Shown: positions 22,480-31,500 of the stretch, one piece after another
How positions within the stretch are numbered: position 1 is the first letter of the stretch
Layout: each line of letters opens with the position of its first letter
Assembly: GCA_035610365.1 (NCBI GenBank)
Contig: CM069437.1
Location: 57,560,093 to 57,624,092 of the forward strand
DNA: 64,000 bases
DNA from: Aquatica leii
Lineage: Eukaryota > Arthropoda > Insecta > Coleoptera > Lampyridae
Reading direction: 5' to 3'
Made by a program: the position numbers and the translations under genes
The notes under the pieces: generated by a model
Databases searched by the model: none
Told to the model about the DNA's origin: nothing
What the model saw: only the letters and a program-made list of their open reading frames with translations

Positions 22480-25271
22480 TTTAAAAGTAAAGCTCGTGTG
22501 CGGTGTATGGCACCAAATAGAATCAAGTTTGAAACAAAATAATACCTTTTAAATAAAAACCACTATTTTCATTTTAAAATATGTTATTCTACTTGCTACT
22601 AAATTCGCAAAGAATTTAATTCGTACAAACATAATAAAAAATTACTTTAAAAGTAAAGCTCGTGTGTGGCATACGACAGCGAATAGAATAAACTTGCAAA
22701 CAAAATATTTTGTTTTTAATATTGTTAATTTTATTTAGCTATATGTTATTACTTAGTTGTTACTAAAATTAAAAATGAGTAAGGTAAGTAAGGTTCGTGT
22801 GAGACATACGGCAGAGAATAGAATCAAATTTAAACACGATTAATTATTTTCAATAAAACATTGTCATTTGTATTTTGTAATAAGTTATTGTTAATTTTGT
22901 TTGTCATTAAATTTGCATAAAGATTAATCGACATAAACAAAAATAAAAATTTGTTTGAAAGTAAGACTCGTGTGCGGCATACGAAGGCGAATAGAATCAA
23001 CTTTAGAAAAAAATAATTTTATTTAAAACAAAATATTATCAATTGTATTTTGCAATACGTTATTGTTTATTCCATTTGTACTAAATTTGCACAAATAAAA
23101 TCCACACAAACATAATTAACAATATCTTTGACAATAGGGTCTGGGTACTGCGTATGGCAGCGAATAAATTCAATTTTAATTATAAATAGTAATTAAAAAA
23201 AAAACATTATTGCAACATGTTATTGTTTATTTTTCTGTAACTGAAACTTGCCAAAAAGTAATCCACACGAACATAGTTAAACATGACTTTTAAGTAAGGC
23301 TCGCATGCGGCATATAGCAACGAATAAAATCAACCACAAACACAAATAAATCTTTTTAAAGAACATTTTTAGTTGTTTTTTGCAATGCGTTATTCTTTAT
23401 TTTATTCGTTACTAAATATGCACAAAAATTAATCTACGTTAACATAATTAAAGATGACTTTAAACATAGGGTAACAAATAGAATCAACTTTATGCGTATG
23501 GTGGTGAATAAATTCAACAATTCTTTAAAAAAAAATTTTTCAATTGTGTTTTGTAATATATTATTGTTAAATATGTTATGGTTTATTCTATTTGTTACTA
23601 AATTTGCACAAAAGCTAACACGTAAATATAATTTAAAATGACTTTGAAAGTAAGTTTCGTGTGTGGACTATGGCAGCGAATAAATTCAACTTTAAACATA
23701 AATAGTTATTTTTAAAAAAACATTATCATTTGCATTTTGCAATATGTTATTGTTTAATTTTTTTGTAACTGAAACTTACAAAAAAGTAATCCACACGAAC
23801 ATAGTTAAACATGACTTTTAAGTAAAGCTCGTGTGCGGCGCGTGGCATCGAATAGACACAAGATTGAACACAAATAATTATTTTTAAAAAAATATTGTCA
23901 TTTATGTTTTGCAATTTTTTATTTTTTTTGTTATTAAATTTTAACAAAGGTTAATCCACACAAACATAATTAAAAATGATTTGAAAGTAAAACTTATGTG
24001 CGGCATTTGACAGCGAATAGAAACAATTTTAGAGATTTATTTGAAACAAAATATTTTTCTTGTACTTTGCAATACGTTATTGTTTATTCTATTTGTTACT
24101 AAATTTGCACAAATAAAATTCACATAAACATAATTAAAAATATTGTTTATTTTATATGTTACTAAATTTGGAGAAAAGGTAATCCACGCAAACCAAATTA
24201 AAAGTGACTGAAAGTATAGTCTGTGTGCGGCGTATGGTAGTGAATAAATTCAACTTTAAACACAAACGATTCTTTAAAAAAAACATTGCAATTCTTATTT
24301 TGCAATATGTTATTTTTTTGTAACTAAAAATTGCAAAAAGTAATCCACACGAACATAGATAAAAATGACTTAAAAGTAAGGCTCGTGTGCGGCACATTGT
24401 ATCGAATAGACACAAGTTTGAATACAAATAATTCTTTTTAATAAAATATTGTCATTTATATTTTGCAATATGTTATTGTTTATTTTCTTTGTTGGCAAAT
24501 TTGAACAAAAGCTAATCCACGCAAACAATAAAAAGTAAAATTTGTTTGCGGCATATGGCAGCGAATAGAATTAACTTAAAACACAAATAATTCTTCTTAA
24601 AAAAAGCTTTGTTATTTGTATTTATTTTATTATTATATTCTATTTGTTACTAAATTGGCACAACATTGAATCCACATAAACTTAAGTAAAAATGAGTTTT
24701 AATAGAAGACTCGTGTGCGGCGAATAGTAGCAAACAGAATCAACATTAAATACAAACATTTATTTTTAGAAAACATTGTCATTTGTAATTTGCAATATGT
24801 TATTGTTAACTTCTTTTGTTATGTTCAGAAAAAGTAATCTACGCGAACATAATTAAAAATGACTATGAAGTAACGCTCGTCTGCAGCATATGGCAGCAAA
24901 TAGAATCAACTTTGAACACAATTGATTCTTTAAAAAAACATTGTTATATACATATATTTTTAAAGGTACTCGTGTGCGGTGTATGTTAGAAAATAAAATC
25001 AACTTTAAACAGAAATATTTCTTTTTAAAAAAAATTATCTGTCATTTGCAATATGTTATGGTTTTTTTTTTTACTAAAATTTGCAGAGAAAGCAATTTAC
25101 GCGAACATAATTAAAAATTAAGTTGAAAAGAAAACTCTTGTGCAGCGTATAGCAGCAATAAAAGTAATCTACGCAAACATAATTAAAAATAACTTTGAAA
25201 GTAAGACTCGTGTGCGGCATATGGCACCAAATAGAATCAACTTTAAACACAATTGATTATTTTTAAAAAGA
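22480..25271. repeat. Satellite array, left segment, about 155-175-bp monomers
   Basis: Some 17 diverged monomers follow one another. Each carries a conserved box, typically CTCGTGTGCGGCATATGGCA then GCGAATAGAATCAACTTTAA. AT-rich sequence follows, with acattgtcatttgtattttg, caatatgttattgttta and ttgttactaaatttgcac, then aatccac.cgaacataatta. Clear boxes lie near 22490, 22655, 22967, 23828, 24382, 24711 and 25208. Some monomers are shortened or partly deleted. Open frames inside the array are by-products. The array continues at 28785 beyond the inserted PLE. Confidence 0.9.
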
Positions 25272-25284
25272 CATTGTTATTTAT
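25272..25284 (+). repeat. Target-site duplication of the PLE, left copy
   Basis: The 13-bp string cattgttatttat is repeated exactly at 28785-28797. Removing the PLE and one copy restores a continuous satellite monomer (acattgttatttat followed by attttgcc). Confidence 0.9.
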
Positions 25285-25693
25285 TAATTAATGCTATCTT
25301 CTTCGCTTAGGAGGGGCAATATAAAACCACTTTAATTTATTTTTATGGCAACGTTTCGTGCTGAAGGTTAGCACTTCTTCAGGCCAACTGTAATTTATTG
25401 TACTCGTAAGTCAACACATAGTAACAACAAAATGAAATTAACAGATAATTTTTAACACATAAAACTTACAGAATAAAATCAAGCGGATCAATCCACCGAC
25501 CAAGGACATTGGCAACTTTACGAGTTAGTAATTAAAATAAATACAACATTAAACATACAATGGTCAATATTTAAAATTCTAATATAACGTAGGACATACA
25601 CGTTCAACAAACAATTGACAAATGTTGTGTAATCAAAAATTTATGAATGTCAAGGGAAAGATAAGAATAAAATGATAAACAAAACTGAATAAC
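25285..25693 (-). repeat. Inverted 5' head: reverse copy of the PLE 3' UTR
   Basis: The segment is the reverse complement of about 28344-28754. For example, taattaatgctatcttcttc at its start mirrors gaagaagatagcattaatta at 28734-28753. It lacks the last 30 bp of the 3' end. It overlaps the start of the direct pseudo-LTR by three bases (aac), a possible microhomology junction. Confidence 0.9.
25346..25386 (-). ncRNA. Hammerhead-like motif in the inverted PLE head
   Basis: This is the reverse-strand copy of the motif at 28651-28691: TGGC, CTGAAGA, a hairpin closed by GTGCT/AGCAC, GAAAC, then GCCA. On this strand it would lie in an antisense transcript of the element. See the plus copy for structure and doubts. 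Confidence 0.5.
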
Positions 25694-25807
25694 CTTCAGC
25701 ACGAAACGTTGCCATAAAAATAAATTAAAGTGGTTTTATATTGCCCCTCCTAAGCGAAGAAGATAGCATTAATTAGTATCACACAGAGGAGGATAAAGAA
25801 TCTTTAC
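25691..25807 (+). repeat. PLE pseudo-LTR, 5' copy (117 bp)
   Basis: Identical as far as I can see to 28668-28784. It starts aaccttcagcacgaaacg and ends ggataaagaatctttac. It begins inside the loop of the hammerhead-like hairpin, so this copy lacks the CTGAAGA half. It probably contains the promoter, since the coding frame follows 22 bp later. Confidence 0.85.
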
Positions 25808-25829
25808 TAAGTATATATTTCTTCCAATA

Positions 25830-27512
25830 ATGGCATTATCACCAACCGAACTACCATCGTACGTCCAATCGACATGGCACAACACCTTACGTAACAACTA
25901 TAACCAAGAAACGTATAAATCGATCAATAAACTAGAAAAGTCGTATATTAAATTGGCCAAATTAATTAATCGAAAGGTCTATCTAAAAAGGTGTAAGTTA
26001 AATCTTGTTAATCCGACACACATACAACAGTTTTTCAAATGTACGTATTTAATAGAAGCGGAACACACCCCATTTAGTAATAAGTTAGACAGGTTAATTA
26101 ATCGTTTTAAAACATCGATATTAAATATAGAAATCGATATAACATATTGGCGGCTGCATAACCTAAAAAAATTAATTAACGATCTTAAATTCAACTTACA
26201 CAGGGTACTCCGTCAAGTAGATTTTCAGATTCTGATGAAAGTAGTAAATAATAAACAAAAAATGATCTCTTCTAACGATAAAACTAAACTAAAAAACAAA
26301 TTTCAGAATCTGTATGCTCGCCAAAATTATAACTATAATGTTACTAAACAGGGTTGCATCTATAATTTAACTAATGTACAGTTGCCTGACAAAGTGGCTC
26401 AATGTATGGCGTTGTCCCCGAAATTTATGTGTAATTATTACAAGAACATACCCATAATTAGTTTAATCAAAGACGCAGAACACATACTCACGTGTCACCA
26501 TGTTGAAGGAAAAGAAAGATTAAGGGGTAAAATTGTAAACGTCATTACCAACTTTGTCAATAACAAATCTAAAAAGAACTTGACACCTCAAGACTTATTT
26601 ATTAAAAACTTAGTGACATCTACAAGAAAATTTATTAAAACACATAACGACCTTTTAATTACTAGAGCTGATAAAGGCAATGCGACAGTTATTATACATA
26701 AAGACGAATACCACGGAAAAATACTAACTTTGCTTAATGACAATAACATCTATACACAAACAGACATAGACCTTACAAATAAATTTCAAATTAAAAACAA
26801 TAAACTTAGTAAGCAACTTTACGATAACGGACATATTGACTTCACTACATACAAAAGACTAACAACTCACACAAGCACACCACCTAAGTTTTACGGTTTA
26901 ATAAAAACACATAAAGATGAACATCCAATAAGACCAATTGTCTCATGTATAGGAGCACCTACCTATCAATTATCTAAATACATTTCAAATTTAATACAAA
27001 ATATTTCATACATATTTATTCATAACATTAAAAACTCATATGAATTAATTGATAGAACTAGGAATACTTTGGTACCATCTGATTATAAGATTATATCATT
27101 TGATGTTACATCTTTATTCACCAATATCACTAAAGAACTTATAGTTAAATTACTAAATGAATATTGGGTTGAACTAAAGAGCCATACCACATTAGAATTA
27201 GTTGAAGTTATACAAATCATTCAATTCCTGTTTGACTCTAGTTATTTTACTTATAATGACAAAGTGTATATTCAAAAATTCGGTACTGCCATGGGAAATC
27301 CGGCGTCGCCTATATTAGCTAATCTCACAATGCATGATCTGCTAAAATATGTTAAAAACAATCTGACTTACACTCCAACATTTTTATTATGCTATGTTGA
27401 TGATATCGTTGCATGTATTCCAGAAACTGAAATCAATAATACCTTAAACGTTTTTAATAGTTACAATCCACATTTAAAATTTACTTTTGAAATAGAAACA
27501 CAAGGATGTTAG
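25830..27512 (+). CDS. Penelope-like element reverse transcriptase ORF
   Basis: This 560-codon frame starts at ATG 25830, just after the pseudo-LTR. The N-terminal half is Asn/Lys-rich and helical, with KVAQCMALSPKFMCNYYKN near residues 189-207 as in PLE proteins. Then come TRADKGNATVIIHKDEYH (about 280-297), KFYGLIKTHKDEHPIRPIVS (about 352-371), ISFDVTSLFTNI (about 423-434), GTAMGNPASPILANL (about 484-498) and the catalytic LLCYVDDIVA (about 518-527). This is a complete palm with YVDD in place of the usual YADD. The frame ends early in FEIETQGC-stop, where relatives continue into the thumb and endonuclease. A frameshift or small deletion there separates it from the next frame. The protein would reverse-transcribe the element RNA at nicked DNA. 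Confidence 0.9.
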   Translation: MALSPTELPSYVQSTWHNTLRNNYNQETYKSINKLEKSYIKLAKLINRKVYLKRCKLNLVNPTHIQQFFKCTYLIEAEHTPFSNKLDRLINRFKTSILNIEIDITYWRLHNLKKLINDLKFNLHRVLRQVDFQILMKVVNNKQKMISSNDKTKLKNKFQNLYARQNYNYNVTKQGCIYNLTNVQLPDKVAQCMALSPKFMCNYYKNIPIISLIKDAEHILTCHHVEGKERLRGKIVNVITNFVNNKSKKNLTPQDLFIKNLVTSTRKFIKTHNDLLITRADKGNATVIIHKDEYHGKILTLLNDNNIYTQTDIDLTNKFQIKNNKLSKQLYDNGHIDFTTYKRLTTHTSTPPKFYGLIKTHKDEHPIRPIVSCIGAPTYQLSKYISNLIQNISYIFIHNIKNSYELIDRTRNTLVPSDYKIISFDVTSLFTNITKELIVKLLNEYWVELKSHTTLELVEVIQIIQFLFDSSYFTYNDKVYIQKFGTAMGNPASPILANLTMHDLLKYVKNNLTYTPTFLLCYVDDIVACIPETEINNTLNVFNSYNPHLKFTFEIETQGC

Positions 27513-27513
27513 A

Positions 27514-28323
27514 TTGATCAGGGATGTTAGTACTAATACGATAATTACTGAATGGTATACTAAGCCGATAGCCTCTAATAGAACGATCAATTATTTATCT
27601 AAACATCCACACCACCAAAAAATTAATACTATTAAGGCCATGAAAAATAAAATTATAGGTTTGAGCAGTCCTCAATTTCATGAAAAAAACTTTAAGATTC
27701 TAAAGAAAATACTTAGAAACAACAACTACCCTAACAATATAATAAAAAAAATACTGCTACACACTAACACAACTAAGATTATTCCACCACCAGTTAACCC
27801 ACCTAGTACTAACCTTAACACTACCCTTAATACTAACATCACATACACTAAAATCATAAACGTCCCAAATCTAACACAAAGAATCATTCCGATACTAACA
27901 ACACCTAACATCAAAATAACCATGTATAACACTAACACCATCTACAACATGCTGTATAGTAATACCAAAGATAGAACTAACACTATAGATAAACACGACG
28001 TAGTGTATAAGCTTGATTGTACTGGATGCAATGCGTGTTATATTGGTCAAACTAAACAAAAGCTAAAAAATCGGATGGCCAATCATAAATACGATTGTAG
28101 CACAAAAAAAGGCGATACAGCTTTGGCCGTACATCATATAGACACGGGACACAATTTCAATTTTAACAATCCCACAATTCTAGATGTGGAAAACAACTTG
28201 AAAAAGCGTTTAGTTTCCGAAATGGTATACATCAATATATATAATAATAATATTAATTTTAACAACGATACCAACAATTTAAGCAGTGTTTATAATAATT
28301 TAATATCCAAAATTGTGAGATAA
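27514..28323 (+). CDS. PLE thumb and GIY-YIG endonuclease frame (downstream of frameshift)
   Basis: The frame begins at a non-ATG codon and is best read as the continuation of the reverse-transcriptase ORF in another phase. It opens with LIRDVSTNTIITEWYTKPIA, the post-RT region of PLEs, followed by HPHHQKINTIKAMKNKIIGL and SPQFHEKNFKILKKILRNNN. After an Asn/Thr/Pro-rich linker comes the endonuclease: VVYKLDCTGCNACYIGQTKQ (about residues 163-182). It has a CxxC pair, a downstream arginine (NRMANH) and a glutamate (SEMVYIN) in the expected positions. It ends at TAA 28321-28323. Catalytic residues look intact, so only the frameshift prevents a full-length product. The nuclease would nick the target site. 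Confidence 0.88.
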   Translation: MIRDVSTNTIITEWYTKPIASNRTINYLSKHPHHQKINTIKAMKNKIIGLSSPQFHEKNFKILKKILRNNNYPNNIIKKILLHTNTTKIIPPPVNPPSTNLNTTLNTNITYTKIINVPNLTQRIIPILTTPNIKITMYNTNTIYNMLYSNTKDRTNTIDKHDVVYKLDCTGCNACYIGQTKQKLKNRMANHKYDCSTKKGDTALAVHHIDTGHNFNFNNPTILDVENNLKKRLVSEMVYINIYNNNINFNNDTNNLSSVYNNLISKIVR

Positions 28324-28650
28324 CTATATAGGTTGGATCTATCGTTATTCAGTTTTGTTTATCATTTTATTCTTATCTTTCCCTTGACATTCATAAATTT
28401 TTGATTACACAACATTTGTCAATTGTTTGTTGAACGTGTATGTCCTACGTTATATTAGAATTTTAAATATTGACCATTGTATGTTTAATGTTGTATTTAT
28501 TTTAATTACTAACTCGTAAAGTTGCCAATGTCCTTGGTCGGTGGATTGATCCGCTTGATTTTATTCTGTAAGTTTTATGTGTTAAAAATTATCTGTTAAT
28601 TTCATTTTGTTGTTACTATGTGTTGACTTACGAGTACAATAAATTACAGT

Positions 28651-28691
28651 TGGCCTGAAGAAGTGCTAACCTTCAGCACGAAACGTTGCCA
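28651..28691 (+). ncRNA. Hammerhead-like ribozyme motif at the PLE 3' end
   Basis: Elements in order: TGGC (possible helix I), CTGAAGA (the CUGANGA core), an extra A, helix II GTGCT pairing with AGCAC across a TAACCTTC-type loop, GAAA core, ACGT (self-complementary, a possible helix III in a dimer), U, then GCCA closing helix I. Hammerhead motifs are known from PLE pseudo-LTRs. The odd points are the unpaired A between core and helix II and the very short helix III, so activity is uncertain. The expected cleavage position would be after GTT, before GCCA. Confidence 0.5.
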
Positions 28692-28784
28692 TAAAAATAA
28701 ATTAAAGTGGTTTTATATTGCCCCTCCTAAGCGAAGAAGATAGCATTAATTAGTATCACACAGAGGAGGATAAAGAATCTTTAC
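28668..28784 (+). repeat. PLE pseudo-LTR, 3' copy (117 bp)
   Basis: Direct repeat of 25691-25807. It includes the GAAAC half of the hammerhead-like motif and the terminal gcccctcctaagcgaagaag block, which also ends, in shortened form, the PLE tail at 31.4 kb. Confidence 0.85.
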
Positions 28785-31147
28785 CATTGTTATTTATATT
28801 TTGCCATGTGTCATTGTTTAATTTATTTCTTACTAAATTTTAACAAAATCGAATTTACTCAAGCATAATTAATAATAACTTTAAAGGTAAGGCTCGTGTG
28901 CGGCATATGGCAGCGGATAGAATCAACACAACTCACAATTCACAAAAAAATTACCGTAAACATAATTAAAAATAAGTTTGAATGTAAGGCTTGTGTGCGA
29001 CGTACTTTAAACACAAATAAAACTTTTTAAAAACATTGTTATTTGTATTTTGCAGTATGTTATTGTTTAATTTATTTGTTACTAAATTCGCAAAAAAATT
29101 AATTAACGTAAACATAATTAAAAATAAGTTTAAATGTAAGGCTTCTGTGCGGATTATGGTAGGAAATTAACTCCACTTTAAACACAAACATTTTTTTTTC
29201 AAAACATTCTCATTTATATTTTGCAATATAATTTTAGTTATTTTATTTGTTGCTAAAATAAAAAAAATTAACCTACCCGAACATAATTAAAATAAGTTTG
29301 AACGTAAAGCTTGTGTGCGGAATATAGCAGCAAATAAAATATACTCTAAACACAAATAAAACTTTTTAAAAAAACATTGTTATTTTGCAATATGATATTG
29401 TTTTTCATTCATTTTTACTAAATTAGCAAAAAAATAATTTATGTAAATTTTATTAAAAATAACTTTGAAAGTAAGGTTGTGTGCGGCGTATGGTAGTAAG
29501 AAAATCAACTCTAAACTCAAACATTTTTTTAAAACATTGTTTTTTTTGTATTTTTAAACAAAATTTAAGCAAAAAATTAATCTACCCAAACATAATTAAA
29601 AATGATTTTGAAAGTAAAGTTTGTGTGCGGCATATGGCAGCAAATAGAATCAACATTAAACACAATTAATTATTTTTTAAGAAAAATTGTCATTTATATT
29701 TTGCAATGTGTTATTGTTTAGTTTATTTTTTACTAAATTTTAATAAAATTTAATTTAGGCAAACATAATTAAAAATGTCTTTGAAAGTAAGGCTCGTGTG
29801 CGGCATATGGCAGCGAATAGAATCAACTTTAAACACAAATAGTTGTTTTTCAAAATGACATGGTCATTCGTATTTTGCAATGTGTTACTATTCATTCTTT
29901 TTGTTACAAAATTTTCAGAATGGGTAATACACGCGATAACAATTAAAAATGTTCTTGAAAGGCATACGGCACCACATAGCATCAACTCTAAATACAATTT
30001 ATTTTTTTGAAAAACATTGTCATTTGTGTTTTACAATATGTTCTTGGTTATTCTATTTGTTACAAAGTTTTTAAAAAAATGTAATCTACGCGAACATAAT
30101 TAAAATGAGTTTAAAAGTAAGTGCGCAAAAAAATTAATTAACGTAAGCATAATTAAATATAACTTTGAAGGTAAAACTTGCGTGTGGCGTATGGTAGCAA
30201 ATAAAATCCACTTAAAACACGAACATTTTTTAAACGTTGTTTTTTTTATTTTGCAATATGTTCTTAGTTATTCCATTTGTCACTAAATTAAACATAATTA
30301 AGAATGATTTTGAAAGTAAAGTTCATCTGCGTCATATGGCAGCTAATAGAATCAACTTTAAACACAATTAATTATTTCTAAAGAAACGTTGTCATTTATA
30401 TTTTGCAGTGTGTTAATATTTATTCTCTTTCTTACTAAATTTGCAGAAAAGGTAATCAACGTCAAAATAATTAAAACTGACTTTGAATGTAAAATACATT
30501 TGTGTGCGATGTGTGGTAGCAAATAAAATCCATTTTAAACACAAACAATTTTTTTTAAAACATTTTCATTTGTATTTTGCAATTGGTTTTTAATTATTCT
30601 ATTTGTTACTAAATTTTTAACGGCCGGTTCCACCAACACGACTTAAACTTAGACAAAGCTTGAAAACTGAGATACAATTGTTAAAACCATAGCAACGATT
30701 GTTTTAAGGCATTGCTTAAGTTTAAGTCGTGTTAGTGGAACCGGCCGTAAAAAAATTTAATTTAATAATAATTAAAATTAGTTTGAAGGTAAAGCTTGTG
30801 TGCGGATCATGGCAACGAATAAAATCAACTTTAAACACAAATAAATTGTTTTAAAAACCATTCTTATTTGTATTTTGCAATATGTTATGGTTATTTTATT
30901 TGTTACTAAATTTTAACAAAGTTTAACCCACGCATAGCAAAAAACAACTTGAAAAGTAAAGTTCGTGTGCGGCATATGGCAGGAAATAGAATCAACATTA
31001 AACGAAAACAATTATTTAAAAAAAAAATGTTATTTGTATTTTGCAGTATGTTATTGATTTTTCTACTCGTTACTAAATTTTAACAAAAGGTAATCCACGC
31101 AAACATATTTAAAAATGTTTATAAAGGTAGGGCTCGTGTGCGGCGTA
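28785..31147. repeat. Satellite array, right segment
   Basis: Continuation of the array from 25271 after the PLE. The first 13 bp are the right copy of the target duplication. About 15 more monomers carry the same box (clear near 28890, 29620, 29795, 30970 and 31135), with degraded or shortened units between. A small MITE lies at 30621-30747. The array stops where the PLE tail at 31148 begins. Confidence 0.88.
30621..30747. mobile_element. 127-bp MITE with 31-bp inverted ends and TAA duplication
   Basis: The ends read CGGCCGGTTCCACCAACACG... and its reverse complement, with one mismatch in 31 bp. TAA lies directly outside both ends (30618-30620 and 30748-30750). Three-base TWA duplications are typical of PIF/Harbinger elements, so this is probably a Harbinger-type MITE. 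It interrupts a satellite monomer, so it is younger than the array. Confidence 0.85.
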
Positions 31148-31500
31148 TAACATGAATAAATTGTTTAAAATATTACTAAAAAAGGTCAAATAATTAAAAT
31201 GGTGTATATGAACAATTAACTAAGAATGACAAACAATTAGATACATGTCGTGTCAATTGTTTGTCATTCTTAGTTAATTGTTCATATACACCATTTCAAT
31301 TATTTGACTTTTTTTAGTAATATTTTAACAATTTATTCATGTTATTTATATTGCGTAATTAGTTGTCATGATGTTTGGAGTTGAGGTCGTTTCCACTCGA
31401 ACCTTTTTGTTGGCCTGAAGAAGTGCACGCATGATTGCACGAAACGTCGCCATATAAAAAATCTAAAGTGGTTTAATTTGCCCCTCCTAGTGAAGAGTAT
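31148..31500 (+). mobile_element. Short PLE 3' end with inverted head
   Basis: Arms 31148-31238 and 31255-31344 are inverted copies of each other (for example gaacaattaactaagaatga against tcattcttagttaattgttc). After the right arm, the sequence continues to a hammerhead-like motif (31411-31452) and a tail, aaagtggtttaatttgcccc then tcctag, closely related to the end of the complete PLE. No coding sequence remains. This is a very 5'-truncated copy of a related but different PLE, placed at the right border of the satellite array. Confidence 0.75.
31411..31452 (+). ncRNA. Hammerhead-like motif of the second PLE family
   Basis: TGGC, CTGAAGA, extra A, helix II GTGCA pairing with TGCAC, GAAA, then CGTC and GCCA. 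The cleavage triplet is the canonical GTC. Helix II differs in sequence from that of the complete PLE but still pairs: the changes are compensatory, which supports a conserved RNA structure. Confidence 0.55.

Larger units (their letters stand above)
25285..28784 (+). mobile_element. Nearly complete Penelope-like retrotransposon in satellite DNA
   Basis: This 3.5-kb insertion has, in order: an inverted copy of the element's own 3' untranslated region (25285-25693), a 117-bp pseudo-LTR (25691-25807), a reverse-transcriptase frame, a GIY-YIG frame, the 3' untranslated region and the second pseudo-LTR (28668-28784). It is flanked by a perfect 13-bp target duplication. PLEs are retroelements that pair a telomerase-like reverse transcriptase with a GIY-YIG endonuclease. 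Partial inverted tandem copies and direct pseudo-LTRs are known for the group. The inverted head and pseudo-LTR look virtually identical to the 3' copies, so insertion was recent. One frameshift near 27510 is the only obvious coding defect. Confidence 0.93.

Noticed and set aside
23747-24427. Minus-strand open frames of 66-91 codons inside the satellite
   Set aside because: They arise from the repeated monomer and recur with it; there is no evidence of coding selection.
27490-27530. Programmed frameshift between the PLE reverse transcriptase and endonuclease frames
   Set aside because: No slippery heptamer or downstream structure is evident, and PLEs usually have one ORF, so a mutation is the simpler reading.
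22480-31147. Regularly spaced repeats resembling a CRISPR array
   Set aside because: The repeat unit is the whole 155-175-bp monomer with no constant short repeat and unique spacer pattern. This is eukaryotic satellite DNA.
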